A stretch of 64,000 nucleotides of DNA from Rubrobacter taiwanensis (GCF_004337705.1 NZ_SKBU01000003.1:62001-126000), one strand, 5' to 3'; positions 52,520 through 61,871 are shown, counted from the first letter of the stretch. The notes: generated by a model from the sequence alone, not told the origin. Numbers and translations are program-made.

Positions 52520-52870
52520 CTACCTCCGCCGCCTCCGCCGGGTCCCGGTGACCTTCGCCTCCGAGAGCGCCACGTAGACGTCGCCGTCCTCCACCTTCAC
52601 CTCGTGCTTGGGCACGGGCTTTACGGCGGGCAGGGTGAGGGCCCTGCCGGTGGTCACGTCGAACTTGGCCCCGTGGCGGGGGCACTTTATCTCCTTGCCG
52701 GAGAGCTCGCCCTGATCCAACGGCCCGGCGTCGTGGGTACACACGTCCTCTATGGCGTGCAGCTCGCCGTCCACGTTGCACAGGGCGACCCGGTGGCCCT
52801 CCAGCTCGTAGACCTTAACCTCGCCGGGGGCGATATCTCCTACCCGGGCTATCTTGTGGTACTCGCTCAT
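52520..52870 (-). CDS. Rieske-type ferredoxin in the suf operon
   Basis: A 116-residue Rieske [2Fe-2S] protein: ligands in CTHDAG and CPRHG (CxH, then about 16 residues, CxxH). A poly-Arg tail (TRRRRRR) closes it. Such ferredoxin-like proteins sit regularly between sufD and sufS in Actinobacteria and are often annotated as non-heme iron oxygenase ferredoxin subunit; electron donation during cluster assembly is assumed, not shown. It lies 4 bp upstream of sufS and 8 bp after sufD. Confidence 0.92.
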   Translation of the reverse strand: MSEYHKIARVGDIAPGEVKVYELEGHRVALCNVDGELHAIEDVCTHDAGPLDQGELSGKEIKCPRHGAKFDVTTGRALTLPAVKPVPKHEVKVEDGDVYVALSEAKVTGTRRRRRR

Positions 52871-52878
52871 ATCTCTCT

Positions 52879-54243
52879 TTAGGCTACACGCTCCTCGAAG
52901 CCGAGCCCGATCTTCTCCTCGATGGCCCGGTCCAGCTTCTCCCTGAGGCCCCTGAGCGGGACGCGGCTCGTGACCTCGCCGAAGAACCCGAACACCACCA
53001 GCTTCTCGGCCTCCTGCCGCGGCACGCCCCGGCTCATCAGGTAGAAGATCTCATCCTCGTTCACCTGCCCGGTGGTGGAGCCGTGGGAGCACTTCACGTC
53101 GTCGGCCATGATCTCCAGGTTCGGCAGGCTGACGGCCATCGCCTCGTCGGTGCCCAGGATCAGGTTCCGGTTCGTCTGGTAGGCGTCGGTCTTCTGAGCG
53201 CCCGGCTCTACCCGGATGAGCCCGCTGAAGACGGCCCTCGACTCATCCCGCAAAGCCCCCTTGTAAAGCAGGTCCGAGTGCGCGGAGGGCGCGATGTGGT
53301 CCTGAAGGGTGTGGTGGTCTATGAGCTGGTCCTCGTCGGCGAAGTACAGCCCGAGCATCTCCGAGTCGCTGCCCGGGGCCGTGAGCCCAGCCTCCACGTT
53401 CGTCCGGCTCAGCGTGGCGCCGAAGGAGACCACCAGGCTGTTGATGGTCGCGTCCCGGCCGGCGGCGCTCCGGATGGTGTTGAAGTGGTAGACGTTGCGC
53501 GCCCAGTTCTGCAGCGACACGTAGCGCAGGCTGGCCCCCTGGCCCACGAAGAGCTCGACGGCTCCGTTGGAGAGCGCCGGCTCCCCGGCGTCGGCGGAGG
53601 CGTACTCATCTATGTAGGTGACGGAGGCCCCCTCCTCGACCACGACCAGCGTGCGCGGCATTATGGAGCCCGCCACGTCCAGCCAGTAGTAGCTCTGGAT
53701 CGGCACCTCCACCTCCACGCCGCGCGGCACGTAGAGGAAGGTGCCGCCGGCGAAGAGCGCCGCGGAGAGCGCGGCGAACTTGTCGTAGCCCGCCGGAACC
53801 TGGTCGAAGAGCTTCTCCCGCACCAGATCCTCGTGCTCCCGCAGAGCGGTGTGCAGGTCGGTGAAGATCACGCCCCTGGAAGAGAGCTCCTCGTCCACCC
53901 GGCGCAGCGTGGTCTCGGAGTTGTGCTGCACCAGGAGCGCCGAGTTCTCCTCGCCCTCCCGGATGAGCCGCTGCACGGCGCCCGGCAGGTCGCCCTCGCG
54001 GGTCACGTCCGGGCTCGCGGCGTAGGGCACGAAGCTCTCCAGCTCCCCGAGCTCGGAGATGTCCGTGTAGCGCCACGCCTCGTCCTTGCGCGTGGGCATG
54101 GGGGTCTCCTCGAAGACCCGCCACGCCTCAAGGCGCTTCTCGGCCAGCCAGCGCGGCTCGTCTTTGTAAGAGGACAGGGCCTTTACGGTCTCGGATGTGA
54201 AACCCGCCTTTCTGAGAACCTCCGGAACGCCGTTCGTGCTCAA
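52879..54243 (-). CDS. sufD: Fe-S cluster assembly scaffold subunit SufD
   Basis: A 454-residue beta-helix protein of the SufBC2D scaffold. PTRKDEAWRYTDISEL near the start and FLYVPRGVEVEVPIQSYYWLD, QNWARNVYHFNTIRS, DDVKCSHGSTTGQVNEDEIFYLMSRG (read in parts) with the conserved Cys-His are landmarks. The TTG start at 54243 is supported by GGAGG eight bases upstream. A 98-bp gap containing a strong hairpin separates it from sufB. Confidence 0.95.
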   Translation of the reverse strand: MSTNGVPEVLRKAGFTSETVKALSSYKDEPRWLAEKRLEAWRVFEETPMPTRKDEAWRYTDISELGELESFVPYAASPDVTREGDLPGAVQRLIREGEENSALLVQHNSETTLRRVDEELSSRGVIFTDLHTALREHEDLVREKLFDQVPAGYDKFAALSAALFAGGTFLYVPRGVEVEVPIQSYYWLDVAGSIMPRTLVVVEEGASVTYIDEYASADAGEPALSNGAVELFVGQGASLRYVSLQNWARNVYHFNTIRSAAGRDATINSLVVSFGATLSRTNVEAGLTAPGSDSEMLGLYFADEDQLIDHHTLQDHIAPSAHSDLLYKGALRDESRAVFSGLIRVEPGAQKTDAYQTNRNLILGTDEAMAVSLPNLEIMADDVKCSHGSTTGQVNEDEIFYLMSRGVPRQEAEKLVVFGFFGEVTSRVPLRGLREKLDRAIEEKIGLGFEERVA

Positions 54244-54269
54244 ATCGTAAAACCTCCGCTTCGCCGAGA

Positions 54270-54298
54270 TGGGGGCGAACCCTGACGGCCCGCCCCCA
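54270..54298. repeat. stem-loop between sufB and sufD
   Basis: TGGGGGCG (54270-54277) and CGCCCCCA (54291-54298) form a perfect 8-bp stem with a 13-nt loop in the only sizeable intercistronic gap of the suf operon. No U-tract follows on the minus strand, so it more likely sets mRNA processing or stability, or the sufB:sufD ratio, than full termination. Confidence 0.6.
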
Positions 54299-54341
54299 CA
54301 GAACCTCACTGTTTTAGCCCGGTGGCGGCCGGCGCCGCTGC

Positions 54342-55754
54342 CTAGCCGACCGACCCCTCCATCTCGAGCTGGATCAGGCGGTTCAGCTCGATGGCATACT
54401 CCAGCGGCAGCTCCTTGGCGATCGGCTCGATGAAGCCGTTGACCACGAGCGCCATCGCCTCGTCCTCCGGGATGCCCCGGCTCATCAGGTAGAAGAGCTG
54501 GTCCTCGCCGACCTTCGAGACCGATGCCTCGTGCTCGGTCGTGACCTTCTTCTCCTCGATCTCGATGTAGGGATAGGTGTCGGTGCGGGCCTTCTCGTCC
54601 AGCAACAAGGCGTCGCACTCCACACGGCTCTTGGAGTTCTCGGCCCCCTCGTGCACCTTCAGAAGCCCGCGGTAGCTGGAGCGCCCGGTCCCCTTGGAGA
54701 TGGACTTGGAGGTGATGCGGCTGGTGGTGTTCGGCGCCGCGTGCACGACCTTGCCGCCCGCGTCCTGGTGCTGCCCGTCGCCCGCGTAGGCGACCGAGAG
54801 GATCTCGCCGTGCGCCCCCTCGCCCATCAGGTAGACGGCCGGGTACTTCATCGTGAGCTTGGAGCCGAGGTTGCCGTCCACCCACTCGATGGTGGCGTTC
54901 TCGTAGGCCACCCCGCGCTTGGTCACGAGGTTGTAGGTGTTGTGCGACCAGTTCTGGATGGTCGAGTAGCGGATGCGCGCCCCCGGCTTGGCGATCAGCT
55001 CCACCACCGCCGAGTGCAGCGAGTTGGTGGTGTAGGTCGGCGCCGTGCAGCCCTCGATGTAGTGGACGTAGGAGCCCTCCTCGGCGATGATGAGCGTCCG
55101 CTCGAACTGGCCCATGTTCTCCGCGTTGATGCGGAAGTAGGCCTGCAGCGGGATGTCCACGTGCACGCCCGCGGGCACGTAGACGAACGAACCGCCGCTC
55201 CACACCGCACTGTTCAGGGCCGCGAACTTGTTGTCGTCCGGCGGGACGACCGTGCCGAAGTACTGGCGCACGATATCCTCGTGCTCCCTGAGGCCGCCGT
55301 CCATGTCCAGGAAGATGACGCCCTGCTTCTCCCACTCCTCCTTGAGGTTGTGGTAGACGACCTCGCTCTCGTACTGCGCGCCCACCCCGGCGAGCACCTC
55401 GCGCTCGGCCTGCGGGATGCCCAGCCGCTCGAAGGTGTTCTTGATCTCCTCCGGCACCTCATCCCAGCTGCGCCCCTGGTTCTCAACGGGCCGGATGTAG
55501 TAGTAGATGTCGTCGAAGTCCAGCCCGGAGAGGTCGCCGCCCCAAGTGGGGGTCGGCTTCTCCAGGAAGATCTCCAGCGCCTTCAGCCGGAACTCTAGCA
55601 TCCATTCGGGCTCGTTCTTGTGCTTGGAGATCATGGCTATGATCTCCGGGTCCAGCCCCTTGCGCGGGGTCTTGAAGAAGTACTCCTCCGGATCGCGGAA
55701 GCCGTACCTGTACTCGTCGAGCCCGAGCTCGGTTATGCTCTTCTCCTCTGGCAT
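54342..55754 (-). CDS. sufB: Fe-S cluster assembly scaffold subunit SufB
   Basis: A 470-residue scaffold subunit. Landmarks: [43 protein letters not shown] (read in parts), [29 protein letters not shown] with the conserved Cys, [13 protein letters not shown], and [15 protein letters not shown]. It forms the complex with SufC and SufD on which clusters are built. AGGGAGG precedes the ATG. It follows sufC by 10 bp. Confidence 0.97.
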   Translation of the reverse strand: MPEEKSITELGLDEYRYGFRDPEEYFFKTPRKGLDPEIIAMISKHKNEPEWMLEFRLKALEIFLEKPTPTWGGDLSGLDFDDIYYYIRPVENQGRSWDEVPEEIKNTFERLGIPQAEREVLAGVGAQYESEVVYHNLKEEWEKQGVIFLDMDGGLREHEDIVRQYFGTVVPPDDNKFAALNSAVWSGGSFVYVPAGVHVDIPLQAYFRINAENMGQFERTLIIAEEGSYVHYIEGCTAPTYTTNSLHSAVVELIAKPGARIRYSTIQNWSHNTYNLVTKRGVAYENATIEWVDGNLGSKLTMKYPAVYLMGEGAHGEILSVAYAGDGQHQDAGGKVVHAAPNTTSRITSKSISKGTGRSSYRGLLKVHEGAENSKSRVECDALLLDEKARTDTYPYIEIEEKKVTTEHEASVSKVGEDQLFYLMSRGIPEDEAMALVVNGFIEPIAKELPLEYAIELNRLIQLEMEGSVG

Positions 55755-55764
55755 CCTTCCCTCC

Positions 55765-56520
55765 TTAACTCTGAGTGCCGGCCCCGAACTCCTGCCGCAC
55801 CCAGTCGTAGCCCTTCGCTTCCAGCTCGTCCGCCAGCTCCTTGCCACCGGAGGTGACGATCCGGCCGTCGAGCATGACATGCACGTAGTCAGGCTCAATG
55901 TAGCGCAGAATCCGGGAGTAGTGCGTGATCACGATCGCGGAGAACTCGGGGCCCCGCATCTCGTTCACACCCCGGGCGACCACCTGCAACGCGTCGATGT
56001 CCAGCCCGGAGTCGGTCTCGTCCAGAATGGCCAGCTTGGGCTGGAGCATGAGCAGCTGCAGGATCTCGTTCCGCTTCTTCTCACCACCGCTGAAGCCCTC
56101 GTTCAAATACCGCTCGGCGAAGCTGGGGTCGATCTGCATGACCCGCATCTTCTCCTGCAGCAGCCGGTACATCTCCATCGCCGAGAGCTCCTCCTCCCGC
56201 ACGGAGTTGACCGCCGTGCGCAGGAAGTTGGCCACGCTGACCCCCGGTACCTCACTCGGATACTGGAAGGCCATGAAGACCCCAAGCCGCGCCCGCTCGT
56301 CAGGCTCCAGCTCCAGCAAATCCTCGCCCTCGAACGTTACCGACCCCCCCGTCACCTCGTAGCGGGGATGGCCCATGAGCGCGTTGGCCAGCGTACTCTT
56401 GCCAGAACCATTGGGCCCCATGATGGCGTGGATCTCACCCCTGCCGACCTCGAGATCGAGGCCCTTTACGATCTCGCCACCCTCCTCAACCGCTACGCGC
56501 AAGTTCTCTATCTTCAGCAT
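55765..56520 (-). CDS. sufC: Fe-S cluster assembly ATPase SufC
   Basis: A 251-residue ABC-type ATPase without permease. Walker [18 protein letters not shown]-loop [11 protein letters not shown], signature [12 protein letters not shown], Walker [13 protein letters not shown] with the SufC-specific DSGLDIDAL, and the H-switch in VITHYSRIL. First gene of sufCBD-Rieske-sufSU. Unlike many actinobacterial suf operons, no sufR-type regulator gene precedes it. Confidence 0.97.
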   Translation of the reverse strand: MLKIENLRVAVEEGGEIVKGLDLEVGRGEIHAIMGPNGSGKSTLANALMGHPRYEVTGGSVTFEGEDLLELEPDERARLGVFMAFQYPSEVPGVSVANFLRTAVNSVREEELSAMEMYRLLQEKMRVMQIDPSFAERYLNEGFSGGEKKRNEILQLLMLQPKLAILDETDSGLDIDALQVVARGVNEMRGPEFSAIVITHYSRILRYIEPDYVHVMLDGRIVTSGGKELADELEAKGYDWVRQEFGAGTQS

Positions 56521-56571
56521 CCTACCCCGCGTCCTTCGCCTGTATTACGGTACAGCTTGCTACTGCTAGCT

Positions 56572-56600
56572 ATTAAAACATAGCTCGGTAGAACCGACAA
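56572..56600 (-). promoter_or_regulatory. suf operon promoter with internal dyad
   Basis: On the minus strand TTGTCG (56595-56600), a 17-bp spacer and TTTAAT (56572-56577). The perfect dyad TCGGT-AGA-ACCGA lies inside the spacer at about 56585-56597, a good place for a repressor. The surrounding 56560-56650 region is strikingly AT-rich for this genome. The leader is about 45 nt. Confidence 0.5.
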
Positions 56601-56719
56601 TGATATGAGACTGAAAATAAGAATGTATACTGAAATTTCCCGAATCGCCCTTTTCAAGCGGGTTTTCGAGATGAGCGAATCCCGGTGCGGGGGTTTTTAC
56701 GAAACATTCTCAATAAAAG

Positions 56720-56745
56720 CGCCCTCCGAAGCGCGTTACAAAGTG
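56720..56745 (-). terminator. possible terminator of the ygfZ-type gene
   Basis: GCGC-N8-GCGC followed on the minus strand by TTTTATT, about 45 bp past the stop codon at 56786. The stem is short, so support is moderate. The rest of 56601-56785 holds no gene that I can see. Confidence 0.4.
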
Positions 56746-56785
56746 GCCTGCGGGCCGTCGCGGGGTTAGTGAGAACGGCTCTCGA

Positions 56786-57811
56786 TTAGAAGGGTTGAAG
56801 TTCGGCGTCTCCGGCGTGCAGGGGTTTTTCCGGGTCTGCCTTGCGGTGCAGGTAGCCGAGGGCGAGGGTTTTTCCTCTTACCGGGAGGGGGGATATGCTG
56901 GTGAGGGCACCGACCCGGGCATCTTCCTGCAGGATCTCGGCTCCGGCGGGGGCTTTGCCTGTGACCGTGAAGCGGTGCAGGGTGTGTCTGGGGCGGCCCC
57001 GGTAGTGCATACGGGCGACGGTCTCCTGGCCGGGGTAGCAGCCTTTCTTAAGGCTCACGGCCCGTTCCAGGATGCCGGCTTCGGCGGGGAAGACGGCATC
57101 GTCCATATCTGCTCCGAAGCGCGGGATGCCGGCGGCTATGCGGGCGGTCTCGAAGGCGCGGAGGCCGGCGGGTCTGGCGCCGCGGGAGATCAAGGTCTCC
57201 CAGGCGGTCCGGAGGGCGGCGGGTGGTCCCAGCAGGTCGCAACCCGGGAGGGGGTGGGCGGTTCCGGCGGCGAGCAGGCGGGCTCCGCCGATCTCCACCT
57301 CTGAGCTGGCGTGTTCGGGGAGGTTGAGATTCAGGAGCGCGGGGGCCTGGGGGCCGTAGAGGCCGAGCATGCCCCATTCCGGTGAGAGGGTCTCGAGCTT
57401 CAGGCGGGAGAACGGGGCGTAGCGGCCCAGGATCTTCTGGGCGGCGGTCTCTCCTTCGGGTTCGGTATCCAGGAGGATCGCGGTCTCCCCGGTCTTCAGG
57501 ATGCGCAGGTCGGTCTGGATGCGGCCCTTCGGCGAGAGCAGGGCGGCGTAGGCGCCGCGGTCTGGCTCTTGTGGGATCTCGTTGGTGACGACGGCCCGGA
57601 GCATCTCGGACGGATCGCGCCCCGAGAGCCGGAAGATCGGGCGAAAGGAGCGGTCCACCAGGCCGGTGCCGTGTTCGAGTGCGGCGAGCTCGGCCAGGGC
57701 GTCTCCGTAGTCCGCGGGGACTAAACATCCTCCGAAACGGGTAAACTCCGCTCCCAGAGCGTCGTGGAGCTCGTGCAGGGGGAGCCGGACGGTCTTCTCC
57801 TGGTGCTTCAT
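56786..57811 (-). CDS. ygfZ: YgfZ/GcvT-like folate-binding Fe-S cluster repair protein
   Basis: A 341-residue aminomethyltransferase-fold protein. The YgfZ signature KGCYPGQE appears near residue 255 as KKGCYPGQETVARMHYRG; GTGLVDRSFRPIFRLSGRD and RFGADMDDAVFPAEAG are the folate-binding blocks. YgfZ/IBA57 proteins use tetrahydrofolate in maturation or repair of certain Fe-S enzymes, consistent with its position next to the suf operon. ATG 57811 is preferred over 57820, because TAGAAT lies immediately upstream of the latter. It is transcribed in the same direction as suf but probably separately. Confidence 0.9.
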   Translation of the reverse strand: MKHQEKTVRLPLHELHDALGAEFTRFGGCLVPADYGDALAELAALEHGTGLVDRSFRPIFRLSGRDPSEMLRAVVTNEIPQEPDRGAYAALLSPKGRIQTDLRILKTGETAILLDTEPEGETAAQKILGRYAPFSRLKLETLSPEWGMLGLYGPQAPALLNLNLPEHASSEVEIGGARLLAAGTAHPLPGCDLLGPPAALRTAWETLISRGARPAGLRAFETARIAAGIPRFGADMDDAVFPAEAGILERAVSLKKGCYPGQETVARMHYRGRPRHTLHRFTVTGKAPAGAEILQEDARVGALTSISPLPVRGKTLALGYLHRKADPEKPLHAGDAELQPF

Positions 57812-57858
57812 GGCCGTCATTATTCTAATGCAGATGTTCCGGGTGTGAGGAGGAGAAG

Positions 57859-58506
57859 GTGGTAAGGGCTGCGATCCTGGACGTGGACGGCACGCTGATG
57901 GACACCAACTATCTGCACGTCGAGGCCTGGGCGCGGGCCTTCCGGCGGCTCGGGCTGGAGGTGCCGCGCTACGAGATACACCGTCAGATCGGCAAGGGCT
58001 CTGACAAGCTCGTGCCGGAGTTTGTGGAAGGCGCGGAGGCGCAGGAGGAGGCCAGCGAGCTGCACGGCGAGATATACCTGCAGCTGCAGGAGCACGGCTA
58101 CCCGCTACCCGGTGCGAAGGAGCTCATCGCGTTTCTCGGGGAGCGGGGCGTAGAGGTGTGGTTCGCCACCAGCGCCAAGCCGGAGGAGCTCGAGCACCAT
58201 CTGGAAGAGCTGGAGGCGGAGGGCAGGATCTCCGGCGTCGTCTCCTCCGGCGAGGTTGAGGAGTCCAAGCCCGCCCCGGACCTCTTCAGGGAGGCGCTGA
58301 AGCGGGCCGGGACTGCGGCGGAGGAGGCCGTGGCCGTCGGGGATGCCATCTGGGATGTGCGGTCCGCAAAGCAGGCCGGGCTGCGGACGGCAGCGGTGCT
58401 GACCGGGGGGGCGTTCGGCCGGGGGGAGCTCGAAGAGGCCGGGGCTGCGGCCGTCTTCCGGGACTGTGCCGAGCTGCTGGAGAGCGGCTTCTTAGAGCAG
58501 TGGTAG
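57859..58506 (+). CDS. HAD-superfamily hydrolase
   Basis: A 215-residue phosphatase-like protein. Motif I is ILDVDGTLMDTNYLH with the nucleophile and acid/base Asp, motif II is WFATSAKP, motif III KPAPDLFREAL, and motif IV GDAIWDVRSAKQAGL. The alpha-helical cap between motifs I and II places it with beta-phosphoglucomutase/phosphoglycolate-phosphatase-like enzymes; substrate unknown. GTG start with GGAGGAGAAG upstream. It diverges from ygfZ. Confidence 0.9.
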   Translation: MVRAAILDVDGTLMDTNYLHVEAWARAFRRLGLEVPRYEIHRQIGKGSDKLVPEFVEGAEAQEEASELHGEIYLQLQEHGYPLPGAKELIAFLGERGVEVWFATSAKPEELEHHLEELEAEGRISGVVSSGEVEESKPAPDLFREALKRAGTAAEEAVAVGDAIWDVRSAKQAGLRTAAVLTGGAFGRGELEEAGAAAVFRDCAELLESGFLEQW

Positions 58507-58587
58507 AGCGTTGGCGCGTGCAGGCCGCCGGACGCTCTGGTATACTCGTTTGGGCAAGTGGAAGGTGGTTGCTGCGCTAAACAGAAC

Positions 58588-58620
58588 GCCGCCCGCAAGC
58601 TGGGGCGGCCTTTTAATTTA
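58588..58620 (+). promoter_or_regulatory. terminator-like hairpin in the cold-shock leader
   Basis: GCCGCCC (58588-58594) and GGGCGGC (58603-58609) form a 7-bp stem with an 8-nt loop followed by CTTTTAATTTA, an intrinsic-terminator layout. It lies between a TATACT box (58541-58546) and the cold-shock gene, so it either ends the HAD transcript or acts as an attenuator in the csp 5' UTR. Confidence 0.6.
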
Positions 58621-58659
58621 GCCCTGCAGCCCGAGAGAAAGAAAGGCGGGCGTTCGTCT

Positions 58660-58863
58660 ATGCCCCAAGGAACAGTGAAGTGGTTCAGCGACGAGAAGGG
58701 CTACGGGTTCATCTCTCCCGACGACGGGGGCGATGACATCTTCGTGCACCACACCGGAATCCTCGGCGAGGGCTTTAAGTCCCTCGAGAAGGGCGACCGG
58801 GTAAGCTATGAGGCGGTCCAAGGCCGGAAGGGGATGCAGGCGGAGAACGTCTCCCGCGCCTGA
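58660..58863 (+). CDS. csp: cold-shock domain protein
   Basis: A 67-residue CSD protein that binds single-stranded [24 protein letters not shown] carries RNP1 (KGYGFI) and DIFVHH is RNP2. Length is that of CspA. The preceding leader of up to 110 nt with a hairpin is usual for cold-shock genes. A 16-bp perfect terminator follows. Confidence 0.97.
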   Translation: MPQGTVKWFSDEKGYGFISPDDGGDDIFVHHTGILGEGFKSLEKGDRVSYEAVQGRKGMQAENVSRA

Positions 58864-58883
58864 GAATTGCGCACACTCACCGG

Positions 58884-58919
58884 GGAAAGAGGCCGGGAGC
58901 ACTCTCCCGGCCTCTTTCC
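58884..58919 (+). terminator. terminator after the cold-shock gene
   Basis: A perfect 16-bp inverted repeat (58884-58899 and 58904-58919) with a 4-nt loop lies 20 bp after the csp stop. The 3' arm ends CTCTTTCC, so part of the pyrimidine run is inside the stem. It is the strongest hairpin in the window and insulates csp from clpP. Confidence 0.85.
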
Positions 58920-58947
58920 ATGACCGGCCTCTCCCCTGTTATACAAT
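58920..58947 (+). promoter_or_regulatory. clpP promoter
   Basis: ATGACC (58920-58925), a 16-bp spacer and TACAAT (58942-58947), directly after the csp terminator, giving a leader of about 35 nt with AAGGAG before the clpP ATG. No HAIR-like dyad is visible here, unlike at clpC. Confidence 0.55.
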
Positions 58948-58989
58948 CGGTTTCGAGCGGCGCGGGAAGCTACCGAGAAGGAGCTGAAG

Positions 58990-59595
58990 ATGCCACGCAA
59001 CTCGCAGCCCATAATCCCTTATGTAACAGAGCAGACGCCCATGGGCGAGAGGACGATGGACCTCTACTCCCGGCTGCTGAAAGACCGGATCATCTTCCTC
59101 GGCACGCCCGTGGTGGATCAGGTAGCCAACTCGGTCATGGCGCAGCTGTTGCACCTGGAGAGCGAGGACCCCGAACAGGACATCCACATGTACATCAACT
59201 CCCCGGGCGGCAGCGTCCCGGCGGGGCTTGCGATCTACGACACGATGCAGTTCGTCAGGCCCGACGTCACCACGACGGCGCTGGGCATGGCCGCCTCGAT
59301 GGGGGCGTTCCTGCTCGCCGGCGGCGCGAAGGGCAAGCGCAGCGCGCTGTCGAACAGCCGCATCATGCTGCACCAGCCGGCCGCGCAGGGCATCGGCGGG
59401 CAGGCCTCCGACGTGGAGATCTACGCCAGAGAGCTGGTGAACATGAAGCGGCGCATCAACGAGATCCTGGCCGAGCACACCGGCCAGCCCTACGAGAAGA
59501 TCGAGCGCGACACCGATCGCGATTTCATCATGGGCCCTGAGGAGGCGCGGGAGTACGGGCTGGTGGACCGCGTGATCAGCCGCCCGGGAGAGTGA
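58990..59595 (+). CDS. clpP: ATP-dependent Clp protease proteolytic subunit
   Basis: A 201-residue serine protease that forms the tetradecameric chamber. Ser103 is in [11 protein letters not shown] and His128 in [11 protein letters not shown]; the catalytic Asp is in [28 protein letters not shown] is also diagnostic (read in parts). A single ClpP is in this window; Actinobacteria often have several. Its partner ATPase would include ClpC at 1372. The 3' end overlaps the convergent CapA-like gene by 20 bp. Confidence 0.97.
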   Translation: MPRNSQPIIPYVTEQTPMGERTMDLYSRLLKDRIIFLGTPVVDQVANSVMAQLLHLESEDPEQDIHMYINSPGGSVPAGLAIYDTMQFVRPDVTTTALGMAASMGAFLLAGGAKGKRSALSNSRIMLHQPAAQGIGGQASDVEIYARELVNMKRRINEILAEHTGQPYEKIERDTDRDFIMGPEEAREYGLVDRVISRPGE

Positions 59596-60562
59596 GCTCC
59601 AGCCGGTCCTCGCGGCGGTCGAACCCTGTGCCCAGCTCCCCGGAGAGGAGCTCCATACGGTCCAGGATCTCCTCCCGCTCGCTCCCGGTAGCCGGCCCCA
59701 CCCGGGCGTAGCGCAGGCGGACCGGGAAGAGCTCCAGCCGCCGGGGCTCGCCCCCCTCGATGCCTACCCGGAAGAGGAACGACCGGTCGTTGCGCAGACG
59801 CGGGTCCACGGCGTAGTCGTCTATGAAGTCGCCGGTGTCGTACAGGATGGGCCTGCCGCGGTAGACCTCAACCCCCTGGAAGATGTGGGCGCTGTGCCCG
59901 TAGTACACGTCCGCGCCCCGGTCTACCACCGCCCGGGCGAAGCGCCGGAAGCCCTCGCTCGGGCGCTCTATCATGTTCGGCCCCCAGTGGTTGGAGAAGA
60001 CGACGGTCCTCGCTCCTGCCCTCCGCGCGGCCCCCACCGCCGCCTCCACGCGGCCCAGCACCTCCGGCTCCAGGGACACCGGCAGGTAGTTAGTGCCCGG
60101 CCGGTCCTCTCCGGCGGCGAAGGGCGGCTCGTTGTCCGTGAATGCCACCAGCGCAACCCGCTCCCCGGCGGCCTCCAGGACCGCCGGGCGGGCCGCTTCC
60201 TCCCGGTCGCGGCCCGCCCCCGCGTACCGGATGCCGGCCCTCTCCAGGCATTCCAGGGTGTCCAGCAGGCCCCGCTCCCCGTAATCCAGCGTGTGGTTGT
60301 TGGCTAGAGAGACGGCGTCTATGCGGGCGGCGCGCAGCACCTCCACGGCAGCGGGATCGGCGCGGAAGTGGAAGACCTTGGGCGTGCGCTCCCACCGCCG
60401 CCGGTGATCCGTGATGGCGCACTCCAGGTTGACGATGCGCAGATCCGCGGCCTCCAGCAGGGGCAGCACCTCCCCCCAGGGCTCCTCGGGGCGCATTCCG
60501 CGCAGCGCCTCGTTCACCCCCCGCCCGAGCATCACGTCGCCGGCGAGCGCCAGCACTACCAC
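59576..60562 (-). CDS. CapA/PgsA-type metallophosphoesterase-like protein
   Basis: A 328-residue PGA_cap domain protein. [55 protein letters not shown] and [31 protein letters not shown] (read in parts) are the metal-site blocks of this calcineurin-like family, first described for poly-gamma-glutamate capsule synthesis. No signal peptide or membrane anchor and no capB/capC are present, so capsule synthesis is doubtful. The GTG start overlaps the larC stop by 7 bp. Confidence 0.87.
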   Translation of the reverse strand: MVVLALAGDVMLGRGVNEALRGMRPEEPWGEVLPLLEAADLRIVNLECAITDHRRRWERTPKVFHFRADPAAVEVLRAARIDAVSLANNHTLDYGERGLLDTLECLERAGIRYAGAGRDREEAARPAVLEAAGERVALVAFTDNEPPFAAGEDRPGTNYLPVSLEPEVLGRVEAAVGAARRAGARTVVFSNHWGPNMIERPSEGFRRFARAVVDRGADVYYGHSAHIFQGVEVYRGRPILYDTGDFIDDYAVDPRLRNDRSFLFRVGIEGGEPRRLELFPVRLRYARVGPATGSEREEILDRMELLSGELGTGFDRREDRLELTLPGG

Positions 60563-61728
60563 TTCTCGTCCCTCTCCGCGGCGACCCGGACGTCTGCGTA
60601 CACGCGCGAGAGCGGCTTTCCGCTCTCACGCGCGAGCCGGAGCGCGTCGGCGTACTCGGGAGCGGCGATGAAGTCCTCGCCGTCCAGCGTTCCCACCTTC
60701 ACCCGGCAGCGGCCGTAGGGCAGCTCCACCTCCACCGTGCGCCTCCCGGCCACCGTCCGGCCCACCGGGTGGTGCCGGACGCCCAGCGTGCCCGTCTCGC
60801 GCATCAGGAGGCGCGCCAGGCGTTCAAGATCGCCCGCCGGGGCCAGGGCGCACAGCTTGTACGCGCCGCGGCCGCGCTTCATGAAGATGGGCTCCAGCCA
60901 GGCATCCGGCGCTCCCTCGTCCAGAAGCCGCTCCACCGCGGCCCCCAGCACCTCGCCGGGGGCATCGTCCACGTTGGCCTCCAGCAGGACGAGATCCCCC
61001 CTCACCCCCTCCAGCTCCCCGACCACGGCGCGCAGCAGGTTAGGCACGCCCCGGAAGCGCGCCCTCCCCGCGCCGTAGCCGACCGACCTCAGCGTCATCG
61101 GCGGAGCGGCGTCGGTGAACGTGCCGCCGGTGAGCTCGGCCAAAAGGGCCGCGCCGGTGGGGGTGGTCATCTCGTGCCGCTCCTCCTCCCAGCGGACCTT
61201 CGAGCCCTTCAGGATCTCCAGCGTCGCCGGGCCGGGCGCAGGCAGCGGCCCGTGAGCCGCCCTCACCACCCCGCCGCCCAGCGGCAGCGGACCGCAGCTC
61301 ACCGTCTCAGCCCCCAGAAGCTCCAGCGCCACGCAGCTCCCCACCAGATCCACGATGGAGTCCACCGCCCCGACCTCGTGGAAGGCGACCTCCTCCGGGT
61401 CCCGGCCGTGGACACGTCCCTCAGCGACCGCCAGCCGTCGGAACGCCCCCACGGCTCGCTCCTTCGCACGGGCGGGGAGATCTGAGGCCTCGATCATCTC
61501 CCGGACGGCGCGGAAGTCGCGGTGGACGCGCTCCGGCGGACACCCGACAGCGAGGCGCAGCGAACCCACACCGTTCACCTGCGCAGGCTCCGCCGCGATC
61601 CTGAATCCCACCCCCAGCCCCTCCAGCACGGCCGAGACCTCCTCCAGCGGCGCGCCGGCGTGGACCAGAGCCGCCAGCGTCATGTCCCCCGCCGCCCCGC
61701 CGATCGGCTGGAAATGTACGTGAGACAA
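60556..61728 (-). CDS. larC: nickel-pincer cofactor biosynthesis protein LarC
   Basis: A 390-residue DUF111/LarC protein, the CTP-dependent nickel insertase of the lactate-racemase-type pincer cofactor. HFQPIGGAAGDMTLAAL, HEVGAVDSIVDLVG, CGPLPLGGG, TPTGAALLAELTGG, LEANVDDAPGEVLG and PIFMKRGRGAYKL are conserved. In Lactobacillus the protein is made by programmed frameshifting of larC1 and larC2; here it is one continuous frame. TTG start behind a G-rich ribosome binding site. larA, larB and larE are not in the window. Confidence 0.92.
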   Translation of the reverse strand: MSHVHFQPIGGAAGDMTLAALVHAGAPLEEVSAVLEGLGVGFRIAAEPAQVNGVGSLRLAVGCPPERVHRDFRAVREMIEASDLPARAKERAVGAFRRLAVAEGRVHGRDPEEVAFHEVGAVDSIVDLVGSCVALELLGAETVSCGPLPLGGGVVRAAHGPLPAPGPATLEILKGSKVRWEEERHEMTTPTGAALLAELTGGTFTDAAPPMTLRSVGYGAGRARFRGVPNLLRAVVGELEGVRGDLVLLEANVDDAPGEVLGAAVERLLDEGAPDAWLEPIFMKRGRGAYKLCALAPAGDLERLARLLMRETGTLGVRHHPVGRTVAGRRTVEVELPYGRCRVKVGTLDGEDFIAAPEYADALRLARESGKPLSRVYADVRVAAERDEKW

Positions 61729-61842
61729 GCTACCCCCCTCTAGCCGGCTCCCGGAGCCGCCGGCTGCGCCGGATATTCGCCGCAGGATGTAATCAAATTT
61801 ACCAGAAGCAGAAAAACTCCGGTCTCCGCCTCAGATTAGATA

Positions 61843-61871
61843 TTACAAAAATCCGCCATATAGGGCATAAT
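61843..61871 (+). promoter_or_regulatory. promoter of the HD-GYP gene
   Basis: TTACAA (61843-61848), a 17-bp spacer and CATAAT (61866-61871) in an AT-rich stretch. The predicted leader is about 85 nt and contains a CGGGAG/CTCCCG pairing (61901-61906 with 61926-61931). Confidence 0.5.
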
